From: Epichloe hybrida
Lineage: Eukaryota > Ascomycota > Sordariomycetes > Hypocreales > Clavicipitaceae
Direction of reading: 5' to 3'
Length of the DNA stretch: 64,000 nt
NCBI GenBank assembly: GCA_019022495.1
Contig: JAFEKR010000009.1
Location: forward strand, 1,984,001 to 2,048,000
Positions 47,822 to 60,300 of this stretch are shown in pieces. A program made the translations under genes and the position numbers. The stretch's first letter is position 1; each line of letters starts with the position of its first letter. The notes under the pieces were generated by a model. That model did not search any database and had not been told where the DNA came from. It saw nothing but the letters and a program-made list of their open reading frames with translations.

Positions 47822-48914
47822 AATTAATCTCTTAACCTTTTTAAGGATATAAACTATTAGCTAGATTATTATATAGCTAATACTCTAAAGATTTATAAGA
47901 AATATACTAGTACCTTATAATAATAAAGCTATAGATAATTAGGAAGATAAAGAACCCTTATAATCTAGAACTATAGATAATAATAGGGTGTAGTAAATGC
48001 CACTTAATCCTAATTTAGGTAAAGGTATAGATAATATAACTAAAGAAAAAAGGGCATTATAATAACGCTATAAGGTTATATAATCTAAGCTATATTACCT
48101 TTAGAGGAGATAAGAGGTCTTATAAATAAAGGTATAAATTAAAGAGCTTAAGGCAAATCTAGGATTAGCTAGACCTTAAACTAGACCTATAATTACCCCT
48201 TAAACATTAGCTATAATTCTACCTATAGTTTATAGTAACTTAGTAATAATTATATAGTAAGGTAATCTTATTAAAATACAAATAAAAATACATATATATA
48301 AAGGGGAAATGTATAAAAGCCTATAAAATTTCTTAGTAAACTTAGATATATTATTTAAATTAAACTACTATACCTTTAAGAATAATATAACTAAGGTAGT
48401 ATATATAAGTAGCTACCTAGCTAGTAATATAAAGTAATAGTAAATGCGTTATATAGCTATAGATAGGCATATAAATTATTTATTAATTACCTAGGTAAAT
48501 TTTCTAAAATAGTTAAAAACTAGAATAATAGATATAAGTATAAGACACTTAGAAATAATAAGGTTATTACTAAATCTTAGGTAAAAGAATAACTAATTAT
48601 TTTAATTCTTTATATAAGCCTAGGATAAGGTAAAAGCTAAGTTACCTAAAGAAATCCTTATATATCTAAGAATTATAATCTTTCTAAATAGCTTAAATAA
48701 TACTATAAGGAAGTAAATAATTAGTTAAGAGATCTTAATAACTTAAAGCTAACTATAAGGCTAGGGTAAGAAAGCAAAGGTTATAATAAGTTTAAGCTAA
48801 AATAATAAAAAAGGTTAGGACTTTAAAAGAAAGAGATAATACTTTTATTTTATATTACCTATAGATAAGGTATAGTAATAAAGTAAAAACTAAGGGAAAA
48901 GATTATCCTTAGTA

Positions 48915-48956
48915 TACTATAAATATAGAAAGCCTAGGTATACTTTACTAGCTTAT
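48915..48956 (+). pseudogene. Gag zinc-knuckle remnant of chromovirus
   Basis: The frame reads YYKYRKPRYTLLAY. With each Tyr taken as a RIP-mutated Cys or His (TGC/CAC to TAC, TGT/CAT to TAT), it shows the exact C-x2-C-x4-H-x4-C spacing of a retroviral-type nucleocapsid knuckle. Confidence 0.7.
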
Positions 48957-49889
48957 TAAGCACTAGATTATTTTACTTATAAAGGTACTAAGTATATAAC
49001 TAAGAAGCACAAAGAAAGTAGTAATAAAGCTATATCTCCTAATATAATACTAGTTTAATTAGTATAAACCTAGGAGTATAATCTTACTATAGAATACCCT
49101 ATAGATAATAAAATAAGAATATAAGTATCTTTATAATAAAATAACTAGTAGTTAGCTATATAAGCGCTATTTAATATAAGTATATAGTCTTTAATAATTT
49201 ATCTAAAATTATTATTAAAAAAGAATTAGGAGAATATAATATAATTAAATAGAATATTAAAGAGTGTAAGTAAAAAAGTGATTTTATATTAAGGAATTTT
49301 AAAAAAATTAGTTAAGATAAAAGATAGTATAGGATTTATAAAGGTTTACTAAGTTAGTTACTTTATTACTAATATAAGTAAAGGAATAATTCTAGGTATA
49401 AACTAGATTAAAGAGTATTTACTTATAATTATATATTAGAAGTATAAATACTAGAGATATCTAGTAATAATAAAATATCTCTTTTTTACTTATAGTAAGT
49501 AATAAGTATATAAAGAGAAAAAAATAGTAGTAGTTACTTTATTATTAGAAGTAATAAAGATTAAGCTAAGTATTCTAGAAAATAAAAATTAAAAAGGAAA
49601 AAGAGAAAGCTAATTTAAAGGACCTAGTAGTAATAAATATATAAATAAATAGTAAAGTAACTATATAAATTCTAGAGTATACTTATTTATAGTAAAAAAG
49701 TAAAGGTATTATAGTTATACTAATTTTAGAAAATATAAGTAATAAAGAAGCTATATTAAATTAGGATAAAAGCACTAAGCGCCTTATACTAATAATCCTA
49801 GAAGAATATAAGGAGTTTATAAATATTCTTTCTAAAGAGTTAGTAAGTAAGCTTCCTAAACTAGGTTATACTTATATAATTAAATTAAA

Positions 49890-51100
49890 AGAAAGGAAAA
49901 CATTACCTTAGGGGCTTATATATAATTTAGCTAAGAGAGAGCTAGAGATTCTTAAAGAGTACCTTATAAGTATATAACTTAAAGGGTAAATTAAAAGATT
50001 AGTTAGCCTAGCTAAAGCCCTAATTTTATTTATTTTAAAGAAAGGAGGGAAATTAAGGCTTTATATAAATTATAGGGGCTTAAATAAAATTATAATTAAA
50101 AATAAGGCCCCTTTGCCCCTTATTACTAAAATTCTTAATTAATTAGTAAGTATAGTTATCTTTATAGTCTTAGATTTAAAAGATACATATTACTAGCTAT
50201 ATATTTACTTAGGTAATAAGTAAAAAACAGTATTTTATTATTAATATAGCTACTTTAAATATCTAGTAATGCTATTTAAACTAGTTAATATACTAGTAAC
50301 TTTTTAGAAGTATATTAATAATACTCTTAAAGGACTTATTAATAAGACTTATATTATTTATCTAGATAATATACTAATATATAGTAGTAAAGTTAAAGAT
50401 TATATAAAGTATATTAAATAAGTTTTATATAAGTTTAAAGAGGTAAGTCTTTTTATTAACCTTAAGAAGTATTAATTTTTAGTTAAGGAAGTTAAATTTT
50501 TAGGCTTTAAGATATTAGAGAAAGGTATTATAATAGACCTAGTAAGAGTTAAAGTAATTATAACCTAGCTAATACTATATAGTGTTTTTAATATTTAGTT
50601 ATTTCTTAGTTTTACTAGATTTTATTACTATTTTATTAAATAGTATAGTAAAGTTATTATTTTATTAATAAATTACCTTAGAGAGAATTAACTAGTAATA
50701 TTTAAACTAAAACCCTATAAGCTAGTAGTGTTTAAAGAGCTTTAATAAAGATTTTAGGAAGTGCTAATTTTAGTGTATTTTAACTTACTTATATATCTTA
50801 GAGTAAAGATAAATATATCTAGATATATAATTAAGGCTATACTTATAATATTAGTGCTAAGTTACTAGCACCTAGTTATGTTTATATTAAGAAAAATAAC
50901 TAATACTAAATTATAATATTTAATACTTAATAGTAAATTATTAGCTATCTAAGAGGCTTTTTATATATAGAGACACTATCTTGCTTATTTAGCTTATATA
51001 ATTAAAGTTATTATAGATTATTTAAACTATAAGTACCTTACTATAAAGCCTAAGCTTACTAGTAAGTAAGTAACTATACTTAATAAGCTTTATCCTTTTA
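49890..51100 (+). pseudogene. Reverse transcriptase and RNase H remnant
   Basis: Plus-strand frame with PRLIYNLAKRELEILKEYL, ILFILKKGGKLRLYINYRGL, NKAPLPLITKILN, a degenerate PFGL-N-P-TF region and YIIYLDNILIYSS (about 50353-50390; YLDD changed to YLDN). This is a canonical Ty3/gypsy RT. RNase H-like sequence follows to about 51100. TAA and TAG stops replace Trp and Gln codons throughout. Confidence 0.85.
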
Positions 51101-51949
51101 ATTTTAAGATTATATATTATATAGGGAAATTAAATCTTACTAACTTACTTTTAAGAAAACTAGATTTTATAAGTAAGGTAAGGAAAGAGAAAGTAGTAAT
51201 TATATAACTTCTTACCTTTTTATCTAAATTTATAAATACTAAGAGATAAGAACACTATAGTAATATTATTAATACTATAGGCTTTATAAAAACATCACTT
51301 AATATAACTAATAGTTAGTTATAATAACGCTATAATAATACTACTAATATCTAGGGTTTTAAAAAATCGTAACTTTGTTATATTCCTAAAGAACCTAATA
51401 ATCTAGATAATCTTAGAAAAGTTATATTAGTAAGGTTATTTAATACTTTTTATACTTCTATTAATAAGTAATAAGCTAGCTATAGTAATACTATTAGTAC
51501 CTAGTGTATATATTATTTATTACTTAATTATTTTAATTTTCCTATTAGACTAGCTATTTCTAATAAGGATAGACTAGTATAGGTTATTACTAGTAAGTAA
51601 TAAGGGCACCCCTTAAAAACATTACTTATCTATATCCCTATAAGACTAAAAGTATTTATTAAACTAATTACTTATAAAGATATTATAGCTAGGATTTAAT
51701 CTATTTAAAGAACCTCTTCTAAGTTTAACTTTAACTTTCTAGAAAAGAGCTTAAAATTAAAACCCTTAATTTAAGTCTTATTATATAAAGTATAGTAAGG
51801 TAATAACTTTACTATAGCTTAATTAAAGTTACTTAAAAGCAGTAATATAGCTATATCCTAAATATAGTTAATTAAACCCTCTAAGCTATTAATATTTAAG
51901 AATTATATTTTTATTTCTTTAAGTATAAGAAAAGAAATTTTATTACTAA

Positions 51950-52900
51950 CTTATAATAACCTTACTACTAGGCACTAAGAAGTAAGTAAAACTCTTTATT
52001 AGATTATAAACTAATATTATTAGCTAATAATAAAGAAAAATATAAAGATATATATTAGTACTTATATAAATTATTAGACTTTAAAACTAGGGCATTATAA
52101 ACTATATAGTAAGCTAGCTATATTACTAGTGCCTAATTACCCTTTTTAAGAATTATTAATAGATTTTATTACTAGACTTTTACTAGTAAAAGATTTAAAT
52201 TAGACTTATAATATAATTTTAGTTATTATTAACTGTTTTATAAAATATAGTATTTATATTCCTATTTTAATATAACTAACTAGTAATAGGCTAGTAACTA
52301 TATTCTTAGAATATATTTTTAGAGACTATAGAGTCCTAGAAGGTATTATAATAGACTAAGGTTTTATATTTACTAGTGGTTTTTAAATAACTTTTTATTA
52401 TCTTCTTATAATAAAGCAGCTACTTAGTATTACTTTTTACCCCTAGATAAATAGTTAGATAAAACATTTAAACTAAGTCTTAGAATATTATTTAAGGGCT
52501 TTTACTTATACTAAATAAACTAATTAGGTAAATAACCTATTAATAGCGTAATTTATATATAATATAAGTAATTACTTAATATATAGCTATATACTAGTAA
52601 AGGTATTATAAGGTTATAATCCTAGAGGTCTATAGTAAGTAATAGTAAATATCCCTTTAGTAAATAATTAAGCTAAAAGTAAGATTTTAGCACTAAGAGA
52701 GAAGTATACTATAATTAAGTAGCTTTTAAGTAACTTATAGACTTAGTATAAAAAATATTATAACTAGAAGAGAACTCTAATAAGGTTTAAAGTTAGTAAC
52801 TATATTTTATTATTAATAAAAAACATTAACTTAAGATACCTTAGTAAAAAGCTAGCTATAAAGTATTTAGGCCCCTATAAGATTAAAAAGGTAATTAGGA
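51950..52900 (+). pseudogene. Integrase remnant
   Basis: Readable pieces in order: GHYKLYSKLA, LLIDFITRLL (first catalytic Asp region), VTIFLEYIFRDYRVLEGIII followed by the D-x-G-x-x-FTS box (second Asp), FYPWINSWIKHLN (TAYHPQTDGQ-E-like) and GPYKIKKVI near 52870. The order fits a gypsy integrase with its C-terminal GPY/F module. Confidence 0.8.
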
Positions 52901-53039
52901 GTTATAGATTAGTATATTAATTAAAATTACTACTTAGGACTTAATTATATAATATATTTAATATTACTAGTCTTAAACCTTTTAAAGGGGACTTAATAAA
53001 TATAGAAGATATATCCTTATTATAAGATACTATTAAAGA

Positions 53040-53165
53040 TAATAAATAAGAGTTTAAAGTTAAGAGAATTATTTTATATTACTATAATAAAAGGTATTAT
53101 AAATATCTAGTTAAATAAAAGGGCTATAATACTCTAGAGAATTCTTAGGTATTAAAAAGGGATTT
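53040..53165 (+). pseudogene. Chromodomain remnant at the integrase C-terminus
   Basis: The frame reads KRYYKYLVK(stop)KGYNTLENS(stop), matching the chromodomain core Y-LVKWKGY---E-(T/S)WE with both Trp codons turned to stops. This places the element among the chromoviruses, which use the domain to target methylated histone H3. Confidence 0.8.
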
Positions 53166-53219
53166 TATTACTAGAGAAGTTATTAATAACTATAAGTAAT
53201 AGCTAAGTAATAAAGTTAA

Positions 53220-55130
53220 TATAAGGTAATTATATTTTATAACTTAATATACTAAAGATATTAGAAAATAAAGTTAATTTACTTAGATAACTTAAATAAT
53301 CTATTATATAGCTACTAAGTACTTATCCCTTTATAATAAAGTTAGCCCTTAAGACTACTAGTCTCTTATTATTAGTAGTAGCTATAGGAGCTATAGAGGA
53401 AGAGGCCTTAGGAGTATTTTTATTATTAGAATCCCTCTCTTTATATATATAAACCTAAAGTATACTAGGGAGCTTAATAAAACTAATATATTTAGGTAAA
53501 TTAATAGTATTTAGTATAAACTACTAGTAAGTTAGTTAAGTATTAGCTATATATATTAAGAAAGCTTACCTTTAGGATATTTTAAGCTATAAAGTAAAAT
53601 AGTTTAAAATATTAATCTAAGTCTTTAAATTTATAATATTACTTAGTAGCACTATTATAGTATATTTATTATATTTTACCTTATAAGTAATATTAGTAAA
53701 TATTTAAGTATAGTAAATATAACTATACTTATTAGAATTTTTATAAACTAAAATAGTATTTTATAGCTTTTTCTTTACTTTTATAATAAGCTAGTAATAA
53801 GTTAGTAATAATCTAGTATCTAGGTAATAGGATTATACTTACTTTATTTTAATAGTAATAGCTACCTTTAGGAGTAGCTTTAATAAGTTTAAATAGCCTA
53901 TTATAAAGCTATATAATTTAAGCTAAAGTCTAGTAATATATTAGTAATAAGTAAGTAAATTCTAGTTAAGAGAGATATACTATAATATAGTTTTTATTAT
54001 TTTAGAAGTAATAAGTATATTTTATTAAATAGCCTATTAAATATTAGCTATAAAGAAGTAATAAGTAAGTAAAGAAGTTATACTTAAAGATTTATTATAT
54101 TTAGCTAGAAAGGTTTTTTTATTAATAAAGTATTCTAGAATCTTATAAATACTATTTTTAGGAGAATATTTTATATTATTACTTACTAATAATAGTATAT
54201 ATATAGAATTTTCTTTAAAGTTATTTTACTAGTAGTAAGTTAGTAATAAAAACACTATAAAAATATAATAAACTTATAATAAGATTTTAGAAAAAGTTTA
54301 CTTTAGAGAAAACTTTATAAGAGACTTTATAAGAGATTTTTTAGTTAATAGATTTTCTTAAGGTATTAATAAAGGTAAAGTTTAAGTATAAGACTTAGAT
54401 ATAGTAAACTAGCTATAAGTTAGCTATAATAGACTAGATAAGGAAGTTATACTAATAAGAGTATAAACTTATAAGCTAAATAAGGGTAAAAAACTAAGAT
54501 AAATAAGAATAAATAAGAATAATAATTAAGGACTAAAAGAGATTAGTAAATACTAAGTAATAGTAATAAAAGAGCTATTACTTAGCTAGTAAGGGTAACT
54601 TATAAGGTTAAGGGATATTATAAAAGAAAGGAAAAGTATAAAAAAGAGAGAAAATTAGTCTCTTTTATATTAACCTTAGACCCCTTAAGTAATTTAATAT
54701 ACTATATATAGGTAATTTATAAATTATAATAATAACCATTAGTATTACTAAATATATATATGCCTAATAGCTATAAGCTTATAGTAACTATAATATAAGC
54801 CCTTTAGTTAGGCTATTTAAAACCCTAGTATTAGGTACCTTATTTATTTAACTAATTATAAAAATTAACGTAGGTTATCTATTTTTTTTTCTAGCTATAT
54901 AATAAGTAATAATATTTATTTTACTATAGTAAAGCTATATATAAGCTACTATTTAAATATTACTAACTATAATAAGGGGTTATTTTTAATTAGTAGTATT
55001 ATTATTATTATTTCTTTTTATTTACCTATATATCTAAATATAAGATACCTTATTTTATTTTCCTTATAAAGCTTTAATATAGTAATTACACTTTAAGTAA
55101 GTAGCTTATTTTATAATTAAGGTTAATTAT
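53220..55130 (-). other. Extra 3' region of chromovirus with antisense coding-like frame
   Basis: About 1.9 kb not needed for a chromovirus. On the minus strand, from about 54125 to 53300, one frame keeps protein-like composition if RIP stops are ignored. It includes FIKLPSILWVYIYKERDS (one stop read as Trp) followed by KASSSIAPIATTNNKRLVVL. No family was recognised. It may be an antisense accessory ORF or a piece of another element. Confidence 0.4.
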
Positions 55131-55148
55131 ATATAGGGGGGGGTATTA

Positions 55149-55418
55149 TATTAGGAGTATAAAGGTTAAAGATAAAATATTTATTAAAGTAAGTCTTTAA
55201 AGAACCTTTAGGCTATATAAATAATAAAGAGGCTAGCTAGCTATAAGATAGCTATATACTTATAAAGTAAGGTATTTATTAAAGATTATATATATTATTA
55301 GTGCTAGGTTAGAGATTAAAACCTTTATATACCTACCCCTAGCTAGTATCTATCTAGCAGCAACTATAATAGTCTTAGCTATCACTTCGTTCTTAACCTT
55401 TCGGTGCAAGCCGTGACA
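55149..55418 (+). repeat. 3' LTR of chromovirus
   Basis: 270-bp direct copy of 47552-47821. The 3' half (CTATCACTTCGTTC...CCGTGACA) retains GC, while the 5' half is RIP-altered; in the 5' LTR the pattern is reversed. Confidence 0.9.
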
Positions 55419-55542
55419 AAGCGCTTGCTTAATAGTCACGCCCATAATAAGAGGCACCTCCACAGTGCGTAATCGAATGTGTGTGCCACTGTGTGCACTG
55501 TGTGGAAGCTCGCATCCCATTAAATGTCAGCAATTATTAACT

Positions 55543-56604
55543 ATGGCTGGGAAGCCTGTTGACAAGAAAAATGAGCCCTTCCCGGATGCCTCCAATTCAT
55601 ATTGGCCAGAAGGATGGAACTGGGCACGCTACAGCGACCCCGAGGTGGATTTCTCTACCTTGTCAGAGGAGGACAAGGAAAAGATGCGCAGCGGCCTGCA
55701 GGAACGTCCTTGGCGACGATGGCATGAGAAAACTGACGCTCTACGTACGACAAGAAGCGCGCGAGCGGGAAGACGAGAAGCTTGATGAGCAAAAGGTGCC
55801 CCGCCGCCCGATTATTAAGCGCCCGACTTCCTACGACGGTGGCAGAAGACGCGTAAAACGAGAACAGTTCCTAGGGGTTTGTCGCCTTCCGCACCGCCCT
55901 GTACGGCGACGAGGAGAAGCGACTGGCATTCAAGGACCGGGTCCGACGCATCCTGGACGTGGCCTTTGACCGTGTGGTGGAGCATAACAGAGGGCACGGG
56001 TACGAGCAAAAGTTGCCGAGGCGAGAAGGTTGTTCAAGCTTCACTGGGTAGAAGACGGGCAGCTCGACGTCGCCACGGTGCATCATCTCCGTGAGCGGTT
56101 CGCGCGGATGAAAAGGGACGAGGCCATGGCCGTGGCTGTGGGCGGCGCCGACTACAACATGTTCCTGTGTGCGTCTCCGGAAGCGGTTGCGTCGGTGCTT
56201 TCGCTCGACGACGACGACGACCTTCCCACCACCGCATCGATGCCCTGGCGTGACGATTTGCGCCGTTCCTGCTCGCCGTCATGGAAGAGGCCGAGGTGAA
56301 TGCCCATGATGAGGACCGCGAGGACCGCGAGGACCGCGACGACCCTGATGATGAGACGAACTGGGACAAGCCCGTTTTCAAGGTCCCGTGGAGATCCTTC
56401 CCGACCAACTATGGGTACTCGTCGACGGCGCATCTACGCCGCTCGCGGGCCTGACAATGAATGTGAAGGCAAGTGCCGAGCTTGGAGAAGCGATGCGCGA
56501 GAGTCACGGTCATCATGATCCCGATGGATTAAGTGAACTATGGTGGGGAATGGCACCGTCGCCACGGGCGCTCAAGAGGAGGCGCGTGCTCCGGGGACTA
56601 TGAG
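55543..56604 (+). pseudogene. Uncharacterised gene, broken by several frameshifts
   Basis: An ATG at 55543 opens a GC-normal, codon-biased frame (MAGKPVDKKNEPFPDASNSY, then PEGWNWARYSDPEVDF). The protein-like signal then jumps frame near 55710 (LTLYVRQEAREREDEKLDE), 55880 (FVAFRTALYGDEEKRLAFKD), 56030 (LHWVEDGQLDVATVHHLRER), 56265 (LLAVMEEAEVNAHDEDRED) and 56390 or later (MNVKASAELGEAMRESHGHH). No good splice pairs explain the jumps, so this looks like a decayed gene rather than one with introns. No known domain was recognised; it is charged and acidic towards the end. It starts about 90 bp from the MULE target site. Confidence 0.6.
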
Positions 56605-57224
56605 TATGTATATGCGCATGTATGGGGACGCGGAGAGAATACAAGATTCGACTATCTCATGATGCGGACGAATGAGAGTGACATCTTTCCAGGAGGGACG
56701 GGAAATGGGTTTCTTTCTCGGCTGGTAACCACTGTTGCCGGCCTCGGCGAGTCACGCAGTATTACGGAGTAAAGCATCGGGATATGTTGGCCGCCCGGTC
56801 AAAGCCAAGCCAGGATCCGGCAGCACAGTATAAACGGGGCAACTTCTTTGACCAATCAAAGACTCAAGCAGCATTCCAATGGACTTGCGCTTTGATCTTG
56901 CCGACAGATCTGACGGGCCTGGCCCAGCCCAGCCCAGCCCAGCCCAGCCTAGCCCCCGCATGAGTATCTTCGTCGGATGTCGGATGTTAAGTAAGGGTCC
57001 TTGTAAGCCCTTGTAAGCCCTTGTTGCATTGGTTTGCTGCTCCTCCCTCTCTTGAGCGACCCAATAGCGCCCGGCTTTCTCGCCAATCGTGATTCCTTCA
57101 TTGAGTAGTCCGGACAGGTCAAAACGATGGTGCGCACTAGATAAAACGGTAGACATTTCGGTCGACGTATCTTGGCATCCATGATGGGGGTCCTGACTGA
57201 CTAATGGAATTCTACAATACACAA

Positions 57225-57269
<45 letters not shown>

Positions 57270-57377
57270 CCCAAGTACGCGACAACAGTTGTGGTTGGGA
57301 TGCTAAATATCGGTATACCTAGTCTGCTCGATATTGGACTTGCTTTGGGCGAGCTATAAACATTGACAGATATTCAT
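56605..57377. other. Intergenic with (CA)n microsatellite
   Basis: It includes an AGCCC pentamer array (about 56925-56950), a short CCCTTGTAAG duplication near 57000-57020, and a (CA)n tract at 57231-57267. A TATAAA at 57355-57360 is only 18 bp from the next ATG. No gene was found. Confidence 0.7.
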
Positions 57378-60300
57378 CATGGCCGTCTTGAAAAACCGCT
57401 CTTTCGGGCTGCTCTTTGTCCTGCTACTCATGTTCGCCCACTAAACCCTGCAAACTTGGCTGCTGTGGTAAAAAGAATGCAAGTCCCTCGCCTTTCCTCA
57501 GCGTCTTGGATCCCCGTTTCTTTCGTTGCTCCGAACCGGAACTTGACTGACGGCGAAACGTGTGTAGGTCTGTGGCATGGGGTCTAAATACTGCTCCGAG
57601 GAGAACTATATTTCTACCTGTGACGCCAAGAGCGAGTGCGACCGGGGATGGGGTGAAGAATGGAGCGCGCGCACCAGATGCCCTCTCAATGTCTGCTGCG
57701 CCGAATATGGGGCTTGCCGAACGACCCAGGTCTTCTGCGGTGATGGGAAGATTTCGCCTGGGGACACGTCGGCCAACAAGAGGGTCATTGGATGCTACGA
57801 GGGCTGGGCGAACACGAAGACGTGCGGTGGATGTCGGTCGAGACCCGAGAGCTCCTGTCGACGACAATGGACATCAGCGTCGCGTGCTTGACTTTTGAAC
57901 ATGGGCTCACCTAGGAATACCTGGTGAACTCCGAGGACCTTTTATACAATGGTTACTCTCATCTGAACTACGCCTTTGCGTTTGTCAATCCCAAGTTCGT
58001 CCTCTCTGCTCATTTACCGTGCCTTATCCCTCCTATACTGTTCTTCTCCTCCCCTCTCTGTCTTTTCTTTCTCAAGCATGGGGGGAAGATAAGACGCGGA
58101 AAAAAAAAAAAAGAAAGAAACCTGATTAGAGTCGCCCAAGAGCGATCTGGTTCCCCTGGGGATTTCGCAAATTACGTCTTGTTCCTCAAAAACTTGCGCG
58201 GCTATCTTGGCTCCAAAGGGCTTAGCATTACGCTTTCAGCGTCATACTGGTACCTGCAGCACTTTAACATCAATACCATGGAGCAACATGTCGATTGGTT
58301 CAACGTAATGAGCCACAATCTGCACGGAACTTGGAATAGCACCATTCCATATCTGGGAGCCCATGCCAACGCCCATACGAACCTGACGGGGATCCTCTGC
58401 GGGAACGCTCATGTACTCGGAGATTCGATAAAGAATCGCCCAAGGTGGTGCGGCGCCAACGTCGTTACCGACAAGGGCGCTGCCGTCAAGGTTGCGACTT
58501 GGAGCGGAGACCAATGGGTGTCATATTATGACGAGGAAACGAAAGCCGGCTATGCCAACAACCGCTGTGTTGGTGGAGTCATGGTTTGGGGCTGCGTCCA
58601 CGGACGATGGGCGAGGCACGACCATTCAGGCCCTTTCCAAAGCCCAAGGTCGGAAAAATATCGTCGACGCCCTCGAGTACCGATCCAACGATGCCCCAAA
58701 GTGCGAATGGAAGGGATTATCGGCTCCCTTTTGCGGTGCCACTTCCGGGTAGGGGGGGGGGTCACTTGTAGTGGTAATTTTTGAGGTCGAGATCGCCGCG
58801 AGTACGGACGGATGCTAGACTGGGCATAAGTCTCTCTGCTGCTCCAAGACTGGGACCGACGACAAATTCATCTCGTGCAAGTGGTTTGGGACTGCGCCGG
58901 TATGTTCGTCCAAGGCTTCGGTCGCTCCCTTCTACTTCACATGGTATGGCTGTAAAGACGAAAAGGAAAAGCCAGCAGAGCTCACCACGAGCAAAGAAGG
59001 CGAGGGCGGTCAGAAGCCCTGCTTGTATGACGGCGGCTTCAAGAGCTGCTGCTGCTCAAACCCACCGCCATGGAGCCAATGCAAGAGGCGGTGATCGGGC
59101 CACACCACCTGGACGCAGTGGGAAAATCTTCTTTCGGGGCCTCTGATCAGCCTGTTCGTCGACTTTTCTACAGATTATGTAAATCCAGCTGCGAGCCGGG
59201 CGAGGTTGCCATTGCGACTGATGGCTTTGGGCGTCGGTCCGGAACCTATTCCTGCTACTGCTGTGCAGACCCCAATCACAAGGCGCCGCCCAAGATGGAC
59301 TTCAAGCTCTGCCCTGGCCCGGCGAAGCTGCCTGGCCAGTCCGGGGAGAAGGATCCCGAGGCGGCTTCGCCGATGGGGTGCCGACAATGCCACAGGGGCC
59401 GCAGACCTTGCGGCCCCGTACGATGGTCACGATGAGCTCCAACTACTTGGCTTGGCCTGGAGGAGAAGCGTGATATCGAGGCTCGTGGCGCCCGAGATTC
59501 CTCCATGCCACTTTGCGGGCCGGCGGGCCAGGGCAAGATGGCGAGAATTTATAACCAGAATTGCCCCGGCGCACCGAGCATCTTAAGACTGACTGGACGT
59601 GCATAGACGGTGTCACAGCAAGGTGTTTGTGCCGTGTCTGGTATCGCCCCTCTGAAGGCGCTCAATCCCTTGTACAGATGGGTGGCAGAGCATGTGTTCG
59701 AGAAGCAAGAGCTCCGAGATGCTGTGCAAAGCATGGTGTATGGTGTCACTCTGGCGGGCAACGCGTTGCGTGCTGGTGCCGCCCCTTTCAACGTGTTTAA
59801 CAATAAAGGAGTATGTAATAATCTTGATGCTATTCAAGCCCATTTTTCTCAAACCCCTATCTGAAAAAGAGTCGCCCCCTCTCCCGACCTCAATCCTTTT
59901 CCTTTTTCTTTTGAAAAACTATACTCATACGTAATGCAACTCTTTCAACAAAACCGGCCTCGGGGTTTACCCACCCTGCAATTCTCAAAGAGCTGGGCCG
60001 GCAACATCAACGATGCCTTCTCCGCGTTCTCGGCCGCACCTCAGACGCCGGCGCCAACAACGCATTTGCCGTCAACTTACAAGTTTGCGACGCCGACTTC
60101 AATCTGTACAAGGGGCACAATGTCGCAGGAGTCAACCTCTTATCCGACACGATGTGGAAGTCGTGCACCGACCTCGAATAGGTCGGCGTCCCGACCGATA
60201 TAACTGACACTTTTAAGTACCGTGGCGAAACTACTGTCGTTGGCTCTTACAGGGCGGCACATGACGGAATTGTCACGCTCTGGGGCGACTTTGCGCAAGT

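Larger units (their letters stand above)
47552..55418 (+). mobile_element. Ty3/gypsy chromovirus, complete with TSD, RIP-inactivated
   Basis: Direct 270-bp LTRs (47552-47821 and 55149-55418) begin TGTTAGGAGC and end CCGTGACA in the better-preserved parts. A 5-bp target duplication AAGCG lies at 47547-47551 and 55419-55423. A polypurine tract with a G8 run precedes the 3' LTR (about 55130-55146). On the plus strand the order is gag knuckle, RT, RNase H, integrase, chromodomain, as in chromoviruses. It is inserted in the right TIR of the MULE and is therefore younger than it. About 1.9 kb between the chromodomain and the 3' LTR is extra. Confidence 0.92.
44935..55451. mobile_element. Mutator-like (MULE) DNA transposon with 8-bp TSD, split by a retrotransposon
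   Basis: ATAATAAG flanks the element on both sides (44935-44942 and 55444-55451). The terminal inverted repeats are about 95 bp and start GGGCGTGACTAT. Left TIR: 44943-45037. Right TIR: 47479-47551 continuing at 55424-55443 after the inserted retrotransposon. Without that insertion the element is about 2.63 kb. The interior is AT-rich and RIP-mutated, with a minus-strand MULE transposase remnant. Long TIRs and an 8-bp duplication also fit MULE rather than hAT. Confidence 0.85.
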
